Under the pieces are notes generated by a model. That model had not been told where the DNA came from, searched no databases, and saw nothing but the letters and a program-made list of their open reading frames with translations. A stretch of DNA of 64,000 nucleotides from Isoetes taiwanensis. Taxonomy: Eukaryota; Streptophyta; Lycopodiopsida; Isoetales; Isoetaceae. Each line of letters opens with the position of its first letter. The stretch's first letter is position 1. The stretch covers positions 10,251,284 through 10,315,283 of the forward strand of contig JAJEKV010000052.1 in NCBI GenBank assembly GCA_021234155.1, written 5' to 3'. The position numbers and the translations under genes were made by a program. Positions 61,901-64,000 of this stretch are shown here, piece after piece.

Positions 61901-64000
61901 GGCCACGGCGGCCGGGCCGGGCAACTTCCCTCTCAGGAACCGTGATCTGTCTCGCCAATGGACTCGAATGTCGACATTGCCCTAGGGACCAAGTTTTGTG
62001 GCGAAGCCCACCCCTTCTCGAAGAAGCGCCAAACTATCTCATGTGCAACACACTCGTAGTCAATTGGCCTGGGAGGTGGGCTCTTTGAAATCTTTGCAAT
62101 GTAGGGTGTAAGTGTTTCTTTTTCTTTTGCAAAACTGGCCAGGTGTAACTTGGTCCCTAGGGTAATTTTGGCATTCGGGACGATGTGGCGAATCGGATCG
62201 GCATTTGAACCTCCCAATGTCGAACGACAAAACACTTTGGTTTCTACTTAATCGCCCGCGATGGGGGGCGCTTGTGATTTGATATGTTCTCGGGCCGGAT
62301 GTTGGATTTTTTGGACCTTCTCGGACCAGGTTCCTTGAACAAAGGATTCAGCGGTGGGATCACGAGGAACCGAGATCGGGGAGTGTGGTCTTTAGCGTCG
62401 CCCCCGGGCGCTGCCCGAGAAAGGCTGCCTCGGGGAAGCTTTTGGGGTTCCCCCTCCTGGGGTTCGGACTCTCCCCTCTAATGAGGGAGGCCTTGCAAGG
62501 TCTGGCCTTGTTTGACTTGGGCAAGTGTGCCATTTCGGACTGCCCAACAGCAGGCTGCGGACCGTTCTAATGCAAACTATTTGATCTAAACCTTATCAAA
62601 ATTTTTGAAAGTTGGCTGTATGTTGGCGATGACTTAGGAAGCTAGGTGACAAAAATCAGAATTTAAGTCCATTACTATGCATTAATTACTGAATTTACGA
62701 ATGTCTTGCTCTTTGCAAAGTGGGCCTTGACTTCTAAGCGCCACAGCGGGAGAGTACGAGGTCCAAACTTCATTCCGTCAGTTCCTCTTGCTTTGCATTC
62801 TCAATCTGCATGTGATCGGCCCGTCTCAAGTGCAAAAGACCAAAACTCGGCACCCAAAGCGCAAACCACTGCTAGAACACGGCAACTCATAGGGTTTACG
62901 TTTTGAGGCTCTATCCTTGTCGGTTGACTAGGACTAGCAGCCGTGTCTTGGCGTAGGGGGTGTTGGCCTTGAGAACCACGGACCCTAAAACCACCCGGGC
63001 GGCTTGCCCCAAAAGTCCTCTCAGAAGGCCACGGCGGCCGGACGGGCAACTTCCCCTCAGGAACCGTGATGTCTCTGCCAATGGACTCGAGCGTCGACAT
63101 TGCCCTAGGGACCAAGTTTTTGTGGCGAAGCCCACCCCTTCTCGAAGAAGCGTAAACTATCTCATGTGCAACACACTCGTAGTCAATTGGCCTAGGAGGT
63201 GGCTATTTGAATCTTTGCAATGTAGGGTGTAAGTGTTTCTTTCTTTTGCAAAACTGACCGTGTAACTTGGTCCCTAGGGTAATTTTGGCATTCCGGACGA
63301 TTGGCGAATCGCCATTTGAACCTCGCAATGTCCGAGCGATAAAACACTTTGGTTTCTACTTAATCGTCGCTTGGGGCGGCAGCGGTTTGATATGTTCTCC
63401 GGGCCGGATGTTGGATTTTTTGGACCTTCTCGGACCCAGGTTCCTTGAACAAAGGATTCAGCGGTGGGATCACGGGGAGCAAGATCGGGAGTGTGGTCTT
63501 TAGCGTCGCCCCCGTGAGGAGCTGCCGAGGAAAAGCTGCCTCGGGAAGCTTTTGGGGTTCCCCTCACGGGGTTGGGACTCTCCCCTCTAATGAGGGAGGC
63601 CTTGCAAGGTCGGCCTTGTTTGACTTGGGCAAGTGTGCGGCTTTCGGCTGCCCAACAACGAGCTGCCGGACCGTTCTAATGCAAACTATTTGATCTAAAC
63701 CTTATCCAAAAATTTTTGAAAGTTGGCCTGTATGTTGGCGATGACTTAGGAAGCTAGCTGACAAAAATCAGAATTTAAGTCCGTTACTATGCATTAATTA
63801 CGAATTTTACGAATGTCTTACTTTGCAAAAGTGGGCCTTGACTTCTAAGCGCCACAACGGGAGGAGTACGGGTCAAACTCCATTCCGTCGGTTCCTCTTG
63901 CTTCGCATTCTCAAGCTGCATGTGATCGGCCCGTCTCAAGTGCAAAAGACCAAAACTTCGGCACCCAAAAGCGCAAACCCTGCTGGAACACGGCAACTCA
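54841..64000. repeat. Tandem satellite array, unit about 1.11 kb, at least 8.3 units
   Basis: The anchor ATGTTGGCGATGACT(T)AGGAA occurs at 54,841, 55,946, 57,038, 58,148, 59,260, 60,375, 61,492, 62,620 and 63,732, giving spacings of 1105, 1092, 1110, 1112, 1115, 1117, 1128 and 1112 bp; the array continues past the window. Other constant landmarks: ACTATGCATTAATTAC, CACGGCAACTCATAGGGTTT, CCCTAGGGACCAAGTTTTGT, CTATCTCATGTGCAACACAC, GTAGTCAATTGGCCTAGGAG, AACACTTTGGTTTCTAC, CAGGTTCCTTGAACAAAGGA, TAATGCAAACTATTTGATC. The unit is GC-richer than the rest of the window. Many 1-3-bp indels fall in the same columns of different units. Open frames of 60-145 codons appear on both strands but differ from unit to unit, so they are not treated as genes. 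No match to rDNA, a known retroelement domain or a telomere motif was seen. Confidence 0.95.

Noticed and set aside
54828-63996. Many 60-145-codon frames in the satellite units
   Set aside because: Shared words such as LGPGSLNKGFSGG appear in several units, but frames shift between units through small indels and no frame is kept along the array.

Overview
The window looks like nuclear DNA of a land plant. Spliced genes with GT-AG introns encode plant-type proteins (TFIIE beta, mitochondrial aspartate aminotransferase, NPH3-like, lipoxygenase, trithorax-like PHD finger), and they sit in AT-rich DNA full of plant-type transposons (Mutator-like, PIF/Harbinger-like, CACTA, LINEs, tRNA-derived SINEs). 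The lineage below land plant cannot be fixed from the sequence.

Layout. 0-2.8 kb, minus strand: gene fragments in series, namely a decayed BED/hAT reading frame, PHD-finger exons and low-molecular-weight tyrosine phosphatase exons. 3-5.6 kb: a small unknown ORF, a cluster of 18-bp palindromes and a dead LINE reverse transcriptase. 7.88-8.83 kb: a PIF/Harbinger-like element ending 149 bp before the start codon of an apparently intact TFIIE beta gene (8.98-10.48 kb). 11.1-12.7 kb: a frameshifted NPH3-like gene. 12.7-29.3 kb: gene-poor, with a Mutator-like element carrying a 9-bp target duplication, a second Harbinger-like element, two inverted copies of a long-armed fold-back element, SINE and LINE debris, segmental duplications and minisatellites. 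30.0-31.0 kb, minus strand: a broken frame resembling an N4/N6 DNA methyltransferase. 31.5-32.5 kb: a 5'-truncated LINE with a 17-bp target duplication. 35.5-37.6 kb, minus strand: a complete ten-exon mitochondrial aspartate aminotransferase. 43.4 kb: a SINE. 45.4-46.6 kb: an unrecognised three-exon gene. 47.7-49.3 kb: a lipoxygenase pseudogene. 50.2-52.8 kb: a leader-like sequence cut just after its start codon by a CACTA element. 53.1-54.2 kb: an AGATTC-rich degenerate array. 54.8 kb to the window end: at least 8.3 tandem copies of a ~1.11-kb GC-richer satellite.

Only TFIIE beta and aspartate aminotransferase look clearly functional; both are housekeeping genes and nothing ties them into one pathway. 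The rest is largely a record of transposition, gene-fragment capture and tandem amplification. All splice sites are read by eye.
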